Source: Bordetella parapertussis (GTDB lineage Bacteria; Pseudomonadota; Gammaproteobacteria; Burkholderiales; Burkholderiaceae_C). From it: a stretch of 13,074 nucleotides of DNA. Each line of letters starts with the position of its first letter. Positions within the stretch are counted from its first letter, which is position 1. Positions 1 to 7,123 of this stretch are shown here, piece after piece. Where the stretch lies: NCBI GenBank assembly GCA_945900695.1, contig CAMDJU010000051.1, positions 1 to 13,074 of the forward strand, given 5' to 3'. The translations under genes were made by a program, and so were the position numbers. The notes below the pieces were generated by a model that saw nothing but the letters and a program-made list of their open reading frames with translations, made no database searches and was not told where the DNA came from.

Positions 1-180
1 CTTCAGGGTCGTTGCCATGGGCAAGCCAAGTCAGCAGATCGACGGGCCTCAAGCCAGCTGTGCAAGCCTGTGGGCAAGCGGTACTTTATGATGGCGACCC
101 AAGAGCGGGCGTAAGAGTTGGGGTGTTTTTCCCTGAAGTTCCCGCTGAAATCAGGAGTGTCGACGCCATGAGCATCAGTG
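1..180. other. Left edge, no gene assigned
   Basis: This stretch lies downstream of the tRNA-Gly gene, which reads leftward. Open frames cross it on both strands, but each also runs through the tRNA and has no ribosome binding site or recognisable protein motif. I see no clear stem-loop followed by a T-run that would terminate the tRNA transcript. It could hold the end of a gene that lies mostly outside the window, but nothing here supports naming one. Confidence 0.5.
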
Positions 181-254
181 TGGAGCGGGTGAAGGGAATC
201 GAACCCTCGTCTAAAGCTTGGGAAGCTGCCGTTCTGCCATTGAACTACACCCGC
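181..254 (-). tRNA. tRNA-Gly, anticodon CCC
   Basis: The minus strand folds into a complete 74-nt tRNA with an encoded CCA end at 181-183. The acceptor arms GCGGGTG (248-254) and CACCCGC (185-191) pair 7 of 7, and U is the discriminator base. The D stem is GTTC/GAAC, and the T arm has GAGGG/CCCTT with a TTCGATT loop. The seven-base anticodon loop TTCCCAA (218-224) gives anticodon CCC (220-222), which reads GGG codons. The overall sequence matches the known proteobacterial tRNA-Gly(CCC) type. The anticodon stem is imperfect: GCAGC faces GCTTT, giving three Watson-Crick pairs, one C-U mismatch and one terminal G-U. The gene is transcribed away from the small secreted-protein gene to its right, so the two 5' ends share roughly 71 bp. 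Confidence 0.96.
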
Positions 255-325
255 ATTCCATGATGAATTGTAGCGGCCCCACCTCGGGCCAAGCCCATGC
301 GGTATCTTGGGTTCAATCGCCCACG

Positions 326-670
326 TTGGGGGCTCGTTGTGTGCGCTGGTGTGCATTGGGCCTGTGGAGCCTGTGCATGTGCTTGCCCGCGTGGAGCCAG
401 AAACCGGCGGACGGTTTGACCCACACCTGTGTGCGCATCATGCGCGACGCTGCGTTCAATGAAACCATAGAAAAAATGTGCCGCTTCAAAGGCGACGTGT
501 CCGAACGCTTCAAAGACACGTTTAAAAAGCGCAAATGCGTGAGCAAGGTGAACCAAGCGGAACAGGATCGCATCAAAGCGGAGGTGTATGCCAACACCAC
601 CGAGCAAAAAAACATGGTCGGATTGAAAGACTTTTGCTTGGTCCACAAATCGGCCTATCACAACCTGTAG
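326..670 (+). CDS. Small secreted protein with four cysteines (hypothetical)
   Basis: I do not recognise the family. From the proposed TTG start the product is 114 residues. It begins with a convincing signal peptide: arginines at residues 4 and 7, a hydrophobic core at about 8-22, and a likely cleavage after Ala-Trp-Ser at residue 24. The mature part is about 90 residues, polar and lysine-rich, with four cysteines at 35, 52, 71 and 104 that could form two disulfides in the periplasm. Codon use in the second half looks like that of a real gene. The start is uncertain. ATG codons at 260 and 263 are in frame but give an implausibly long, uncharged leader. GTG at 341 is another option, preceded by a G-run about 8 bases upstream. 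No candidate start has a strong Shine-Dalgarno. It is divergent from the tRNA-Gly gene, and no neighbour hints at its role. Confidence 0.6.
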   Translation: MGARCVRWCALGLWSLCMCLPAWSQKPADGLTHTCVRIMRDAAFNETIEKMCRFKGDVSERFKDTFKKRKCVSKVNQAEQDRIKAEVYANTTEQKNMVGLKDFCLVHKSAYHNL

Positions 671-730
671 CCATCTCAAAGCTGGCTGGTGTTTGCCCAA
701 TGGGAACGGCTCAGGTGCGCCAGTGGGCGC

Positions 731-964
731 TCAGGTCCTGGAGCGGGGTCGGGATATGTAGCGCAGCCATGCACAGATGAATGTCCCGCCGACTGCAAAG
801 GACAGGCCTTGCAAAAGAATGAACAGCGCGTTTTGTCGCAGTTGTTGGGCGTCGATGAACAGCGTTGAAAAGCCCACAAACAAAAAAAACACCCCCAACA
901 CAAATGCGTTGTGGTTCAGTGTTTTGGGCAAAGCGGTCTGGGGGGGATGGGCGCTATCGCTCAT
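731..964 (-). CDS. Small two-helix membrane protein (hypothetical)
   Basis: A 77-residue product with a polar N-terminal tail of about 17 residues and two strongly hydrophobic segments, at about 18-38 and 46-66. These are separated by a short polar loop containing Gln-Gln-Leu-Arg-Gln, and the end is basic (Arg-Tyr-Ile-Ser-Arg-Pro-Arg-Ser-Arg). This fits a two-pass inner-membrane hairpin with both ends in the cytoplasm by the positive-inside rule. It follows livF on the same strand after a gap of 44 bases, so it may be the last cistron of the transporter operon. The start ATG has only a weak AGG a few bases upstream. No family is recognised. It could be an accessory of the transporter or an unrelated gene carried on the same transcript; the sequence does not decide between these. 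Confidence 0.6.
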   Translation of the reverse strand: MSDSAHPPQTALPKTLNHNAFVLGVFFLFVGFSTLFIDAQQLRQNALFILLQGLSFAVGGTFICAWLRYISRPRSRT

Positions 965-1008
965 GGCCTGATTTTATGGGGCTGGCTTGGGCCCTGGGGT
1001 GTGCACGT

Positions 1009-1725
1009 TCAGTGGGCCACGATGAGTTGTGCCAACCGATCAGGTTGGGCCAACAACTCGGCGCTCTTGCCGCTGTGAATGATGCGCCCCCGGCTGAGCA
1101 CCAACACCTCTTCGGTGACTTGCAAAGCCAGCTTGGCCGATTGCTCGACCAGCACCACGGTCAAAGCTTCCTCGCGGATCAAGCGGGTCAGGGCTTGCAT
1201 CAGCATTTCGACAATGATGGGGGCCAGGCCTTCCATGGGTTCATCCAACAGCAAGATGGCTGGGTCACCCATCAGGGCGCGCCCAATGGAGAGCATTTGT
1301 TGCTCGCCTCCCGATATTTGGTTGCCCATGTGGCTGCGCCGCTCGGCGAGTCGGGGGAATAGCTCATAAACGCGCTCCATGGGCCAGCGGCCTTTGCGCG
1401 CGGCCACTTGCAGGTTTTCTTCGATGCTGAGGGAGGGAAAAATGTCGCGGGTTTGGGGCACATAACCGATGCCCAGCCGGGAGCGTTCGTGCACCGGTAA
1501 GCGTTCGATCGATTGGCCGCGGCATTCAATCCGACCGCCGTGCAATTGGGTGTGGCCCATCAAGGTGGCCAACAAAGTGGTTTTGCCCACCCCGTTGCGA
1601 CCCAGCAAAGCCAGCGCGCCACGTTCAGGCAGTTCGAAGCTGATGTCTTCCAAAACCACGGTCTCGCCGTAGCCAGCACGCACGCCTTGCAGGGTCAGGG
1701 CCATCGGGGCGCTGGATTCAGTCAT
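1009..1725 (-). CDS. livF: Branched-chain amino acid-type ABC transporter ATPase LivF
   Basis: A 238-residue cytoplasmic ATPase of the LivF type, one of the two nucleotide-binding subunits that power HAAT-family import. Visible motifs are Walker A GRNGVGKTT (42-50), Q-loop with Gln91 in YVPQTRDIFP, ABC signature ISGGEQQ (137-143), and Walker B ILLLDEP (157-163). The switch region reads VLVEQ instead of carrying the usual histidine, which is normal for LivF. I set the start at ATG 1723-1725 because it has GGGAGA five bases upstream and overlaps the end of livG, as in a translationally coupled pair. The same frame stays open upstream as far as 2103, but that part is only livG read in the wrong frame. 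Length is typical. The operon context with livG, livM, livH and livK supports the call; the transported compound is not determined. Confidence 0.96.
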   Translation of the reverse strand: MTESSAPMALTLQGVRAGYGETVVLEDISFELPERGALALLGRNGVGKTTLLATLMGHTQLHGGRIECRGQSIERLPVHERSRLGIGYVPQTRDIFPSLSIEENLQVAARKGRWPMERVYELFPRLAERRSHMGNQISGGEQQMLSIGRALMGDPAILLLDEPMEGLAPIIVEMLMQALTRLIREEALTVVLVEQSAKLALQVTEEVLVLSRGRIIHSGKSAELLAQPDRLAQLIVAH

Positions 1726-2467
1726 TTTGTTCTCCCAAGTACACCTGGTGCACGCGTTTGTCGGCGGCAATTTCTTGGGGAGTCCCTTCGCACAACACTT
1801 CGCCTTGCACCAACACGGTGATGCGCTTGGCAAAGCGAAACACCAGGTCCATGTCATGCTCAATGATGAGAATGGCAATGTCTGCGGGCAATGCGTCGAG
1901 CGCTTGCAAGATGCGGTCCGATTCCATCGATGGCACGCCTGCTGCAGGCTCATCGAGCAAGAGCACCTTGGGTTGCAGGCCCAGCGCAATGGCAATTTCG
2001 ACCAAACGTTGCTTGCCATAGGGCAAATCGGTGATGCGCAAGCCAGCATCGGCCGCAATGCCCAGCAACTCCAATAAAGCCATGGACTCATCGCGCACGG
2101 CATTGAAAGCGCGCGCTGGTTGCCAGAGCTTGTCGGCCACTTTCAAGCGCTCGGCCACACCCATGGCCACGTTGTCGAGCACCGACATTTTTTTGAACAA
2201 GCTATTGATTTGAAAGGTGCGACCCAAACCACGGCGCACCCGCTCCGCTTGGGGCAGGGCGGTCACGTCTTGCCCGCCAATGAACACTTGACCAGATGTG
2301 GGTGTCAGCCTGCCCGTGAGCAAGTTGACAAAAGTGGTTTTGCCCGCGCCATTGGGTCCAATCAGCGCATGGCGTGAACCGGCTTCCAGCTGAAAATTGA
2401 TTTGATCGGCCACTGTCAAAGCCCCAAAGCTTTTGCAAAGGCCCCGGGTTTCGAGCACGCTGCTCAT
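1718..2467 (-). CDS. livG: Branched-chain amino acid-type ABC transporter ATPase LivG
   Basis: A 249-residue ATPase, the LivG partner of LivF. Motifs in order are Walker A GPNGAGKTT (37-45), Q-loop Gln86 in GRTFQ, signature LPYGKQR (148-154), Walker B VLLLDEP (168-174), and H-loop His204 in IIEHDMDLVF. The signature is the LivG-type variant rather than LSGGQ. The C-terminal extension (about 220-249) with EGTP and VYLGE is characteristic of LivG. The start ATG (2465-2467) shares four bases with the livM stop as ATGA and has AAGGGA upstream, indicating translational coupling. The 3' end overlaps the livF start by eight bases. Functional call is secure at family level; substrate is not. Confidence 0.96.
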   Translation of the reverse strand: MSSVLETRGLCKSFGALTVADQINFQLEAGSRHALIGPNGAGKTTFVNLLTGRLTPTSGQVFIGGQDVTALPQAERVRRGLGRTFQINSLFKKMSVLDNVAMGVAERLKVADKLWQPARAFNAVRDESMALLELLGIAADAGLRITDLPYGKQRLVEIAIALGLQPKVLLLDEPAAGVPSMESDRILQALDALPADIAILIIEHDMDLVFRFAKRITVLVQGEVLCEGTPQEIAADKRVHQVYLGEQND

Positions 2468-3441
2468 GTGGTTTTCCCTTTGAATCGTGCCACCCAGCCG
2501 TCGATCAATCCCAAAATGCCGCCGCGCGCAAACAACACCACCAGCACCAGCATCAGGCCAATGCCGAAATACCAGTATTCGGGGAATTTCTTGGCCAGGA
2601 AATCTTGGGCCACCAAAAACACCAAGGGGCCGACAAAAGCGCCATATAAGCGGCCCACCCCGCCCAAGATGAGCATCACCAGCAATTCACCCGAGGGTTC
2701 AAAACCCAACACATTGAGGCCCACAAATTGGTTGGTTTGGGTCAGCAAGGCGCCGGCCATGCCAGCCATGACGGCTGACAAGGTGTAGACCTTGCGCAAG
2801 CGGGCATCCACGGGCGCCCCAATGGCGTGCATGCGCAGGCTGTTTTCGCGAATACCCGTGAGTGACACCCCGAATGGGGCGTAAATCAAACGGCGAACCA
2901 GCCACCAAGCGATGAACAACAAGAACAGGCACCACAAATAAGCGGTTTTGCCAAACATATCAAAAGCAAACAATCCAAAAATGGGCGCAATGACCACCCC
3001 CGACAGGCCATCGGCCCCGCCGGTGATCGGTGTGGCTTTGTTGGCCACTTCCAGGCAAAGCGCTGCAATGGCCAATGTCAGCATGAGTTGCGTCAAGCCG
3101 TGCATGCGCAAGATGATCGCGCCGGTGGCCAAGCCCAACAAACCGGCCACCACCCCACTGGTGAGCAACTGGACGATGGGGTCATGAAAGCCCAACTTGG
3201 CCGACATGATGCCAGTCACATAGGCCCCGAGGCCGAAAAACGCTGCATGTCCCAAGGTGATGATGCCGGCGTAGCCAATGATCAAGTCCAGTGACAATGC
3301 AAACAATATAAAAGTAAGGATGCGCGCGCCCAGCGACAGGTATTCCGGCAGCAGAAAAAACGCCAGCCCAGCAACCAGCCACGGCAGGCTTTCGGTCCAG
3401 CGCAAGCGGGGGTTGGCGTTGTATCCCACGTGCTCGCTCAT
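2464..3441 (-). CDS. livM: Branched-chain amino acid-type ABC transporter permease LivM
   Basis: A 325-residue inner-membrane permease with about eight to ten hydrophobic segments. The LivM hallmark lies at about 52-77, reading DLIIGYAGIITLGHAAFFGL and continuing into GAYVTGI. A second family region near the C-terminus includes LGGVGRLYGAFVGPL, the loop that contacts the ATPases. I place the start at ATG 3439-3441, which overlaps the livH stop as ATGA with GGA about eight bases upstream. An in-frame alternative at 3474 would add 11 residues lying inside livH and is less likely. LivM pairs with LivH to form the membrane channel of the importer. Length is in the normal range for the family. Confidence 0.95.
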   Translation of the reverse strand: MSEHVGYNANPRLRWTESLPWLVAGLAFFLLPEYLSLGARILTFILFALSLDLIIGYAGIITLGHAAFFGLGAYVTGIMSAKLGFHDPIVQLLTSGVVAGLLGLATGAIILRMHGLTQLMLTLAIAALCLEVANKATPITGGADGLSGVVIAPIFGLFAFDMFGKTAYLWCLFLLFIAWWLVRRLIYAPFGVSLTGIRENSLRMHAIGAPVDARLRKVYTLSAVMAGMAGALLTQTNQFVGLNVLGFEPSGELLVMLILGGVGRLYGAFVGPLVFLVAQDFLAKKFPEYWYFGIGLMLVLVVLFARGGILGLIDGWVARFKGKTT

Positions 3442-4313
3442 GTGCGTTTTCCAAACAATCCAGAAGGTCGCCACAGCAACAACCCAATGGTGGCGATGTA
3501 AATGAAGAAGGCACCGAACTGCGGCAGCCAGTATTTGCAGGCGGTGTCGGTGATGCCAATCAGCAGAGCTGCCACAAAGGGTCCGCGCAAACTGCCCAGG
3601 CCACCGACCGAGACCACGATCAAAAAGTAGACCAATTGTTCAAACGGGTAGGTGGGCTGAATGGCCACAATCTCTGCACCCAAGGCGCCGCCCAAGCCTG
3701 CCAATCCGCTGCCCACGGCGAAGGTGATGGCAAAAAGGCGTCGGGTATTGATGCCAATCGACTGGGCCATGGCCCGGTTGTCCACCGCGGCGCGCACTTT
3801 GGCACCCCATATGGTTCGCTCGACACCAAACCACAGGGTGGCGATGATGCTGGCACTGAACAAAATCAAAAACACACGATAAGCAGGGAAATCTCGGCCC
3901 AAGAGGGAAAACTGCCCCTTGAGGTATTCGGGCAAAACCACCGGTTGCTGCAAGGTGCCAAAAATGAGCCGCGCCACGGCCACTGACATGAAGATCAGGC
4001 CAATGGTCAGCAGCACTTGTTCAAGTTCCACCGCCCCGTACAAGCGTGAATAGAGCAAGCGCTCAAGCACCACACTGGCCAGGGCCACCAGCACAAAAGC
4101 CAGCAACAAGGCCAGGGGAAAGGGGACATCCCATTGCGACAATGCGGTGACCAAGACATAGCCACCGGCCATGGCAAACACCCCATGGGCCAGATTGGTG
4201 AAGCCCATCAAGCCCATGGTGACCGATAGGCCTACCGAGATCACATAAAGAATCATCCCATAGGCCACACCGTGAAAGGCAACGCTGACCAGTGATGAGA
4301 GAAAAGCTTCCAT
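3438..4313 (-). CDS. livH: Branched-chain amino acid-type ABC transporter permease LivH
   Basis: A 291-residue integral inner-membrane permease. The LivH signature SVTMGLMGFTNLAHGVFAMA lies at about 30-49, and the conserved late loop VVSVGGLGSLRGPFVAALLI is near the C-terminus. The hydrophobic pattern is that of a multi-pass permease. The start is chosen at ATG 4311-4313 (Met-Glu-Ala-Phe-Leu), which matches the usual N-terminus and lies just downstream of a strong hairpin. An in-frame GTG at 4343 would add ten residues but sits in the loop of that hairpin and is less credible. No Shine-Dalgarno is visible before the ATG; the bases immediately upstream are a U-rich run. This is unusual for the operon and suggests reduced or conditional translation of livH. 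The stop overlaps the livM start. Confidence 0.93.
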   Translation of the reverse strand: MEAFLSSLVSVAFHGVAYGMILYVISVGLSVTMGLMGFTNLAHGVFAMAGGYVLVTALSQWDVPFPLALLLAFVLVALASVVLERLLYSRLYGAVELEQVLLTIGLIFMSVAVARLIFGTLQQPVVLPEYLKGQFSLLGRDFPAYRVFLILFSASIIATLWFGVERTIWGAKVRAAVDNRAMAQSIGINTRRLFAITFAVGSGLAGLGGALGAEIVAIQPTYPFEQLVYFLIVVSVGGLGSLRGPFVAALLIGITDTACKYWLPQFGAFFIYIATIGLLLWRPSGLFGKRT

Positions 4314-4325
4314 ATAAAACACAAA

Positions 4326-4356
4326 CGCCAGTTCACCGCACACAGCGGTGCTGGCG
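4326..4356 (-). terminator. Intercistronic stem-loop with U-rich tail between livK and livH (attenuator-like)
   Basis: On the transcript, CGCCAG and CACCGC pair with GCGGTG and CTGGCG around a five-base loop (UGUGU), with a two-base AA bulge between the two six-pair blocks. All 12 pairs are Watson-Crick. The 3' arm is followed at once by a U-rich stretch, UUUGUGUUUUAU, which runs into the livH start codon. The shape is that of a partial Rho-independent terminator or of a 3'-end stabiliser for livK mRNA. Either would yield more binding protein than permease and ATPase, a ratio that binding-protein operons commonly need. The structure is seen directly; its activity is inferred. Confidence 0.7.
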
Positions 4357-4364
4357 AATGGGCA

Positions 4365-5558
4365 TCACTTCTTCTTGTCGGCTTCTTTCATCGGGTCTTT
4401 GAGGCCGGTGCTGATGGTTTCCAGCTCGACATTGGCCAATCTGCCGCCCACTTTACGCACCTCACGCAGGTACTCGGGGTTGATCACGTCACGGGTTTCC
4501 GGGTCAATGGAAACCATGCCGCGGGGGCTGTTGGGGTTGCGCCATTTTTTCAACGCTTCCATGGTTTTGTCGGGGTCAACCTTGCCACCTTGCTCGCGAA
4601 TGGCGTGGAAGATCGCGTCCATGCCGTCCCAAGCACCCACGGCTATGAAGCTGGGGTTGAGGTTTTCGCCATATTCCTTTTTGTAGGCGGCCACAAAGGC
4701 TTTGTTGGCAGGGCGGTCTGAATTGGCCGAGTAATGGTGGACCGTGGTCACACCCAAGGCCACATCACCCATGTTGGGCAGTTCATCATCGGTCACGATG
4801 TCGCCCGTGCCGATGTACTTGATGCCGGCTTTGGCCAGATCGAGGTCAGCATAGGCTTTCATCATGCCAGTGGCCGCTTTGCCCGCAGGGTTGAAACCAA
4901 ACACCACTTCTGGCTTGGCATCTTTGATGCGCTGCATGAAGGGCACAAAGTCGGGGTTGGCCAAAGGGACACGCAAGCTGCCGACAATTTCGCCGCCACC
5001 TTCTTTGAAGCCTTTGATGAAGCCTTCTTCGGCTTCGTGGCCGGGGGCGAAATCACTGACTGCGGTATAGGCGCGCTTGTATTTTTTGGCCGCCCACTGC
5101 CCAAGGGGATATGCCGATTGCCACAGGGTGAAGGACACCCGGGCCATATACGGGGCGTTGTTCATGATGCGTGCACCCGCCGCGTTCATGCTCACAAAGG
5201 GCACTTTGGCTTCGGTGGTCAGGGGCGCAATGGCGGCCATGTTGGGAGTCCACACCACGCCAGTGAGGAATTGAACCTTTTCGCGCACGATCAACTCCTG
5301 GGCCACGCGCTTGGCCACATCCGGGTTGGGGCCGGTGTCGTCACGGGTGATCAACTCGACCTTGACGCCAGGGGGCAGTTTGTCCCCGTTGAGCTTCATA
5401 TACAGTTTGACGCCTTTGTCCAACTGATCGCCTTGGGCCGCGGCGGCGCCACTGTAAGAGCTGATGAAACCAATTTTGATGGTTTGAGAAAAAGCGGGTG
5501 TGGCAACGCTGATCAGCGTTGCCACCAAACCGGCACAAATAGACGCATTGAATTTCAT
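4365..5558 (-). CDS. livK: Branched-chain amino acid-type ABC transporter substrate-binding protein
   Basis: A 397-residue periplasmic binding protein of the type I fold used by HAAT importers. The N-terminus is a clean signal peptide: Lys2, a hydrophobic core at about 5-20, and likely cleavage after Ala-Phe-Ser at residue 24. The mature protein opens with the family strand TIKIGFISSYSG and later has the typical features of the ligand-binding cleft, including GVVWTPNMAAIAPL, DFAPGHEAEEGFIKGF and AWDGMDAIFHAI. The C-terminus is lysine-rich. The start ATG has AGGAGA six bases upstream. This family binds branched-chain amino acids, but homologues also serve urea, amides, aromatic acids and other compounds, and nothing here fixes the ligand. 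It is first in the operon, with a hairpin separating it from livH and an inverted repeat upstream. Confidence 0.94.
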   Translation of the reverse strand: MKFNASICAGLVATLISVATPAFSQTIKIGFISSYSGAAAAQGDQLDKGVKLYMKLNGDKLPPGVKVELITRDDTGPNPDVAKRVAQELIVREKVQFLTGVVWTPNMAAIAPLTTEAKVPFVSMNAAGARIMNNAPYMARVSFTLWQSAYPLGQWAAKKYKRAYTAVSDFAPGHEAEEGFIKGFKEGGGEIVGSLRVPLANPDFVPFMQRIKDAKPEVVFGFNPAGKAATGMMKAYADLDLAKAGIKYIGTGDIVTDDELPNMGDVALGVTTVHHYSANSDRPANKAFVAAYKKEYGENLNPSFIAVGAWDGMDAIFHAIREQGGKVDPDKTMEALKKWRNPNSPRGMVSIDPETRDVINPEYLREVRKVGGRLANVELETISTGLKDPMKEADKKK

Positions 5559-5598
5559 GGTGTCTCCTGAAGCAATCGATGGAAAGACCCACAGGTCA

Positions 5599-5641
5599 TT
5601 GCAAATGGGCGATGTAGTCTATCAAACTTCCCCATTTGCAA
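5599..5641. promoter_or_regulatory. 11-bp perfect inverted repeat upstream of livK
   Basis: TTGCAAATGGG at 5599-5609 and CCCATTTGCAA at 5631-5641 are exact reverse complements, separated by 21 bases. Arm centres are 32 bp apart, about three helical turns, so both arms would face the same side of the DNA. The repeat lies about 40-83 bases before the livK start and brackets the only plausible promoter area, for example TTGCAA at the far arm and an AT-containing hexamer near 5613-5620. It could be a two-site operator or an mRNA leader stem. No regulator gene is adjacent. Confidence 0.6.
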
Positions 5642-5730
5642 AACGAAAAGCGCACCTGATCGCCCCTGGGCAAACCCTTGCGCCATCTCACATGATTGGC
5701 GCTGATGGCCTGTCCAATGAAAGAAGCGGC

Positions 5731-7002
5731 TCAAAGGCGATCCAAGTCGGTGGCATTGCGCAACTTGAGTTGATGGGCAAAAAACAGCACCACCGCCACC
5801 AAGCAAGCATCGGCAACCGCCATCACCTGGGCCGAGCCCATGCGGTCCACAAATTGGGTCACGGCACTCACGCCAAAGGACTGCCCCAGAAACAAGCCAC
5901 TGGCAAACAGGGTCACGGCTGTGCCACGGGCTTGAGGTGCCATTTGGGTGGCTTTGGCCTGCAAGGTGTTGTGGAACATGGCAAACCCGTAGCCGGTGAA
6001 AAAACAAGCGGGGACGGCCAAGGCCCACCAGGGTGAGAACGCAATCACCCCAAATGAAAACACCAACAATGCCCCACCCAAGCGGACCATATTGACTTCG
6101 CCCAAGCGCGCAATGGTGGGTTTGGCGGTGCCCATGAAGAGCATGCCGCCCAAGCCAAACAAGGCACTGATGCCACCAGCCCAGGTCAGTGACAGCCCGT
6201 GGGTGTGGTGCAAATGGGCGGCGGTGATGGTGAGCAGACCGAAAATGGTGGCCCCCTCGAGCAGGGCGATCAGCAGCACTTTGCGCGCCCAGGCAGTGCG
6301 CAAAACTTCGGCGGTTTGCTGAACAAAACCGGCTTTTCCATGGACGGGGAGGGTTCCAGTAGCGACTTGTTTTTCTTCGCGCCAAAGCAGCGCAGCCACA
6401 CAGGCAAACAGCACAGACATCCCAATAAAAGCCCAGCGCCAGCCCAAGTTGTCGGTGATCAACCCACCCATCCATTGACCCGCCGTGATGCCCAGCATGG
6501 TGCCCAAGCCTACGCGGGCCAGGGTTTCTTGGCGTTGTGCGTAGGGCACTTGGTCACCCACCCAGGCCAGCGCCAGCGGCACGATGGCCGCTGAAGACAA
6601 GGCGGTGAGGATGCGGGCGAAAATCAATTGATCCAGGTCTTGGCTCCAGGCGGACAACATGGCGCCCACACTGCAACCCAAGGTAGTGAGCATCACCACG
6701 CGGTATTTGCCCCAGCGATCGCCCACCGGGCCGTAAATCAATTGCATCAGCCCGTGCGTGACGGCATAAAAAGAGATCACATGGCCCACCAGTGCCATGG
6801 GGGCATCGAAAACCCGGGATAAATCGGGCAGCATGGCGTCACACATGCGCTGAACGGCCATGCTGGAGAAGGTCGCCAATGAAAGCAGCAAAATCGCGCG
6901 CTTTTGGGCGGCATTGGGCCCATTGGGGGAGGGTGTGGGATGGTTCAAAACAAGCGCACTGTAACGGGCTTGGGTCAGATAGCACAGTCGCACCCGACGC
7001 AC
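5731..7002 (-). CDS. Major facilitator superfamily transporter
   Basis: A 423-residue integral membrane protein with a hydrophobic pattern consistent with 12 helices. The MFS motif A is clear after the second helix, GPVGDRWGKYRVV at 91-103. The early residues AVQRMCDAMLPDLSRVFDAP resemble the first helix and loop of drug/H+ antiporter-type exporters, so export of a small molecule is the likeliest role, but the substrate is unknown. The GTG start at 7002 is preceded by AAAGGA at short spacing. A TTG at residue 19 is an alternative that would remove a basic N-terminal tail. The stop lies 172 bases before livK on the same strand, so some readthrough into the liv operon is possible. It is divergent from the GST-like gene. 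Confidence 0.9.
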   Translation of the reverse strand: MRRVRLCYLTQARYSALVLNHPTPSPNGPNAAQKRAILLLSLATFSSMAVQRMCDAMLPDLSRVFDAPMALVGHVISFYAVTHGLMQLIYGPVGDRWGKYRVVMLTTLGCSVGAMLSAWSQDLDQLIFARILTALSSAAIVPLALAWVGDQVPYAQRQETLARVGLGTMLGITAGQWMGGLITDNLGWRWAFIGMSVLFACVAALLWREEKQVATGTLPVHGKAGFVQQTAEVLRTAWARKVLLIALLEGATIFGLLTITAAHLHHTHGLSLTWAGGISALFGLGGMLFMGTAKPTIARLGEVNMVRLGGALLVFSFGVIAFSPWWALAVPACFFTGYGFAMFHNTLQAKATQMAPQARGTAVTLFASGLFLGQSFGVSAVTQFVDRMGSAQVMAVADACLVAVVLFFAHQLKLRNATDLDRL

Positions 7003-7123
7003 TTGTCCTTTTGCGAATCAATTCGGCGGGTTATTACCAGTCGTATGGATGACTGTGGACAGACCCAAAGTGGACTTCTCTGGTTACCATGGTTCACGTT
7101 TTTTCACCTTTCAGGAGTAAGCC
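7003..7123. promoter_or_regulatory. Divergent promoter region, MFS gene and GST-like gene
   Basis: This 121-bp gap must carry the promoters for two divergent genes. It contains two short inverted repeats: CGAAT/ATTCG around CA at 7014-7025, and CAGTC/GACTG with an eight-base gap at 7038-7055. It also contains a direct repeat GTGGAC at 7055-7060 and 7071-7076. The GST-like gene has GGAG about seven bases before its ATG. None of the repeats is long enough alone to prove an operator, and I cannot place -35 and -10 boxes with confidence. Confidence 0.4.

Noticed and set aside
181..254. tRNA 3' end as an integration site for a mobile element
   Set aside because: No integrase gene and no repeat of the tRNA 3' end elsewhere in the window.
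3..356. Open frame on the minus strand across the tRNA and left edge
   Set aside because: It reads through a structurally complete tRNA, has no ribosome site and no recognisable protein motif.
669..687. Stem AGCCA/TGGCT after the small secreted-protein gene as a terminator
   Set aside because: Only five pairs, a nine-base loop and no T-run on either side.
1009..2103. A 364-codon frame that would make LivF much longer
   Set aside because: The first 126 codons are livG in the wrong frame. The ATG at 1725 has a ribosome site, the usual LivF length and coupled overlap.
4734..5570. A long plus-strand open frame of 278 codons opposite livK
   Set aside because: It is antisense to a well-supported binding protein. 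Its composition (many His, Gly, Phe, Asp) is the usual shadow of a GC-biased gene, and it has no motif.
5555..6475. A minus-strand open frame of 306 codons inside the MFS gene
   Set aside because: It is the same strand read in another frame. It is rich in Trp, Cys and His with no domain, while the MFS frame shows motif A and membrane segments.
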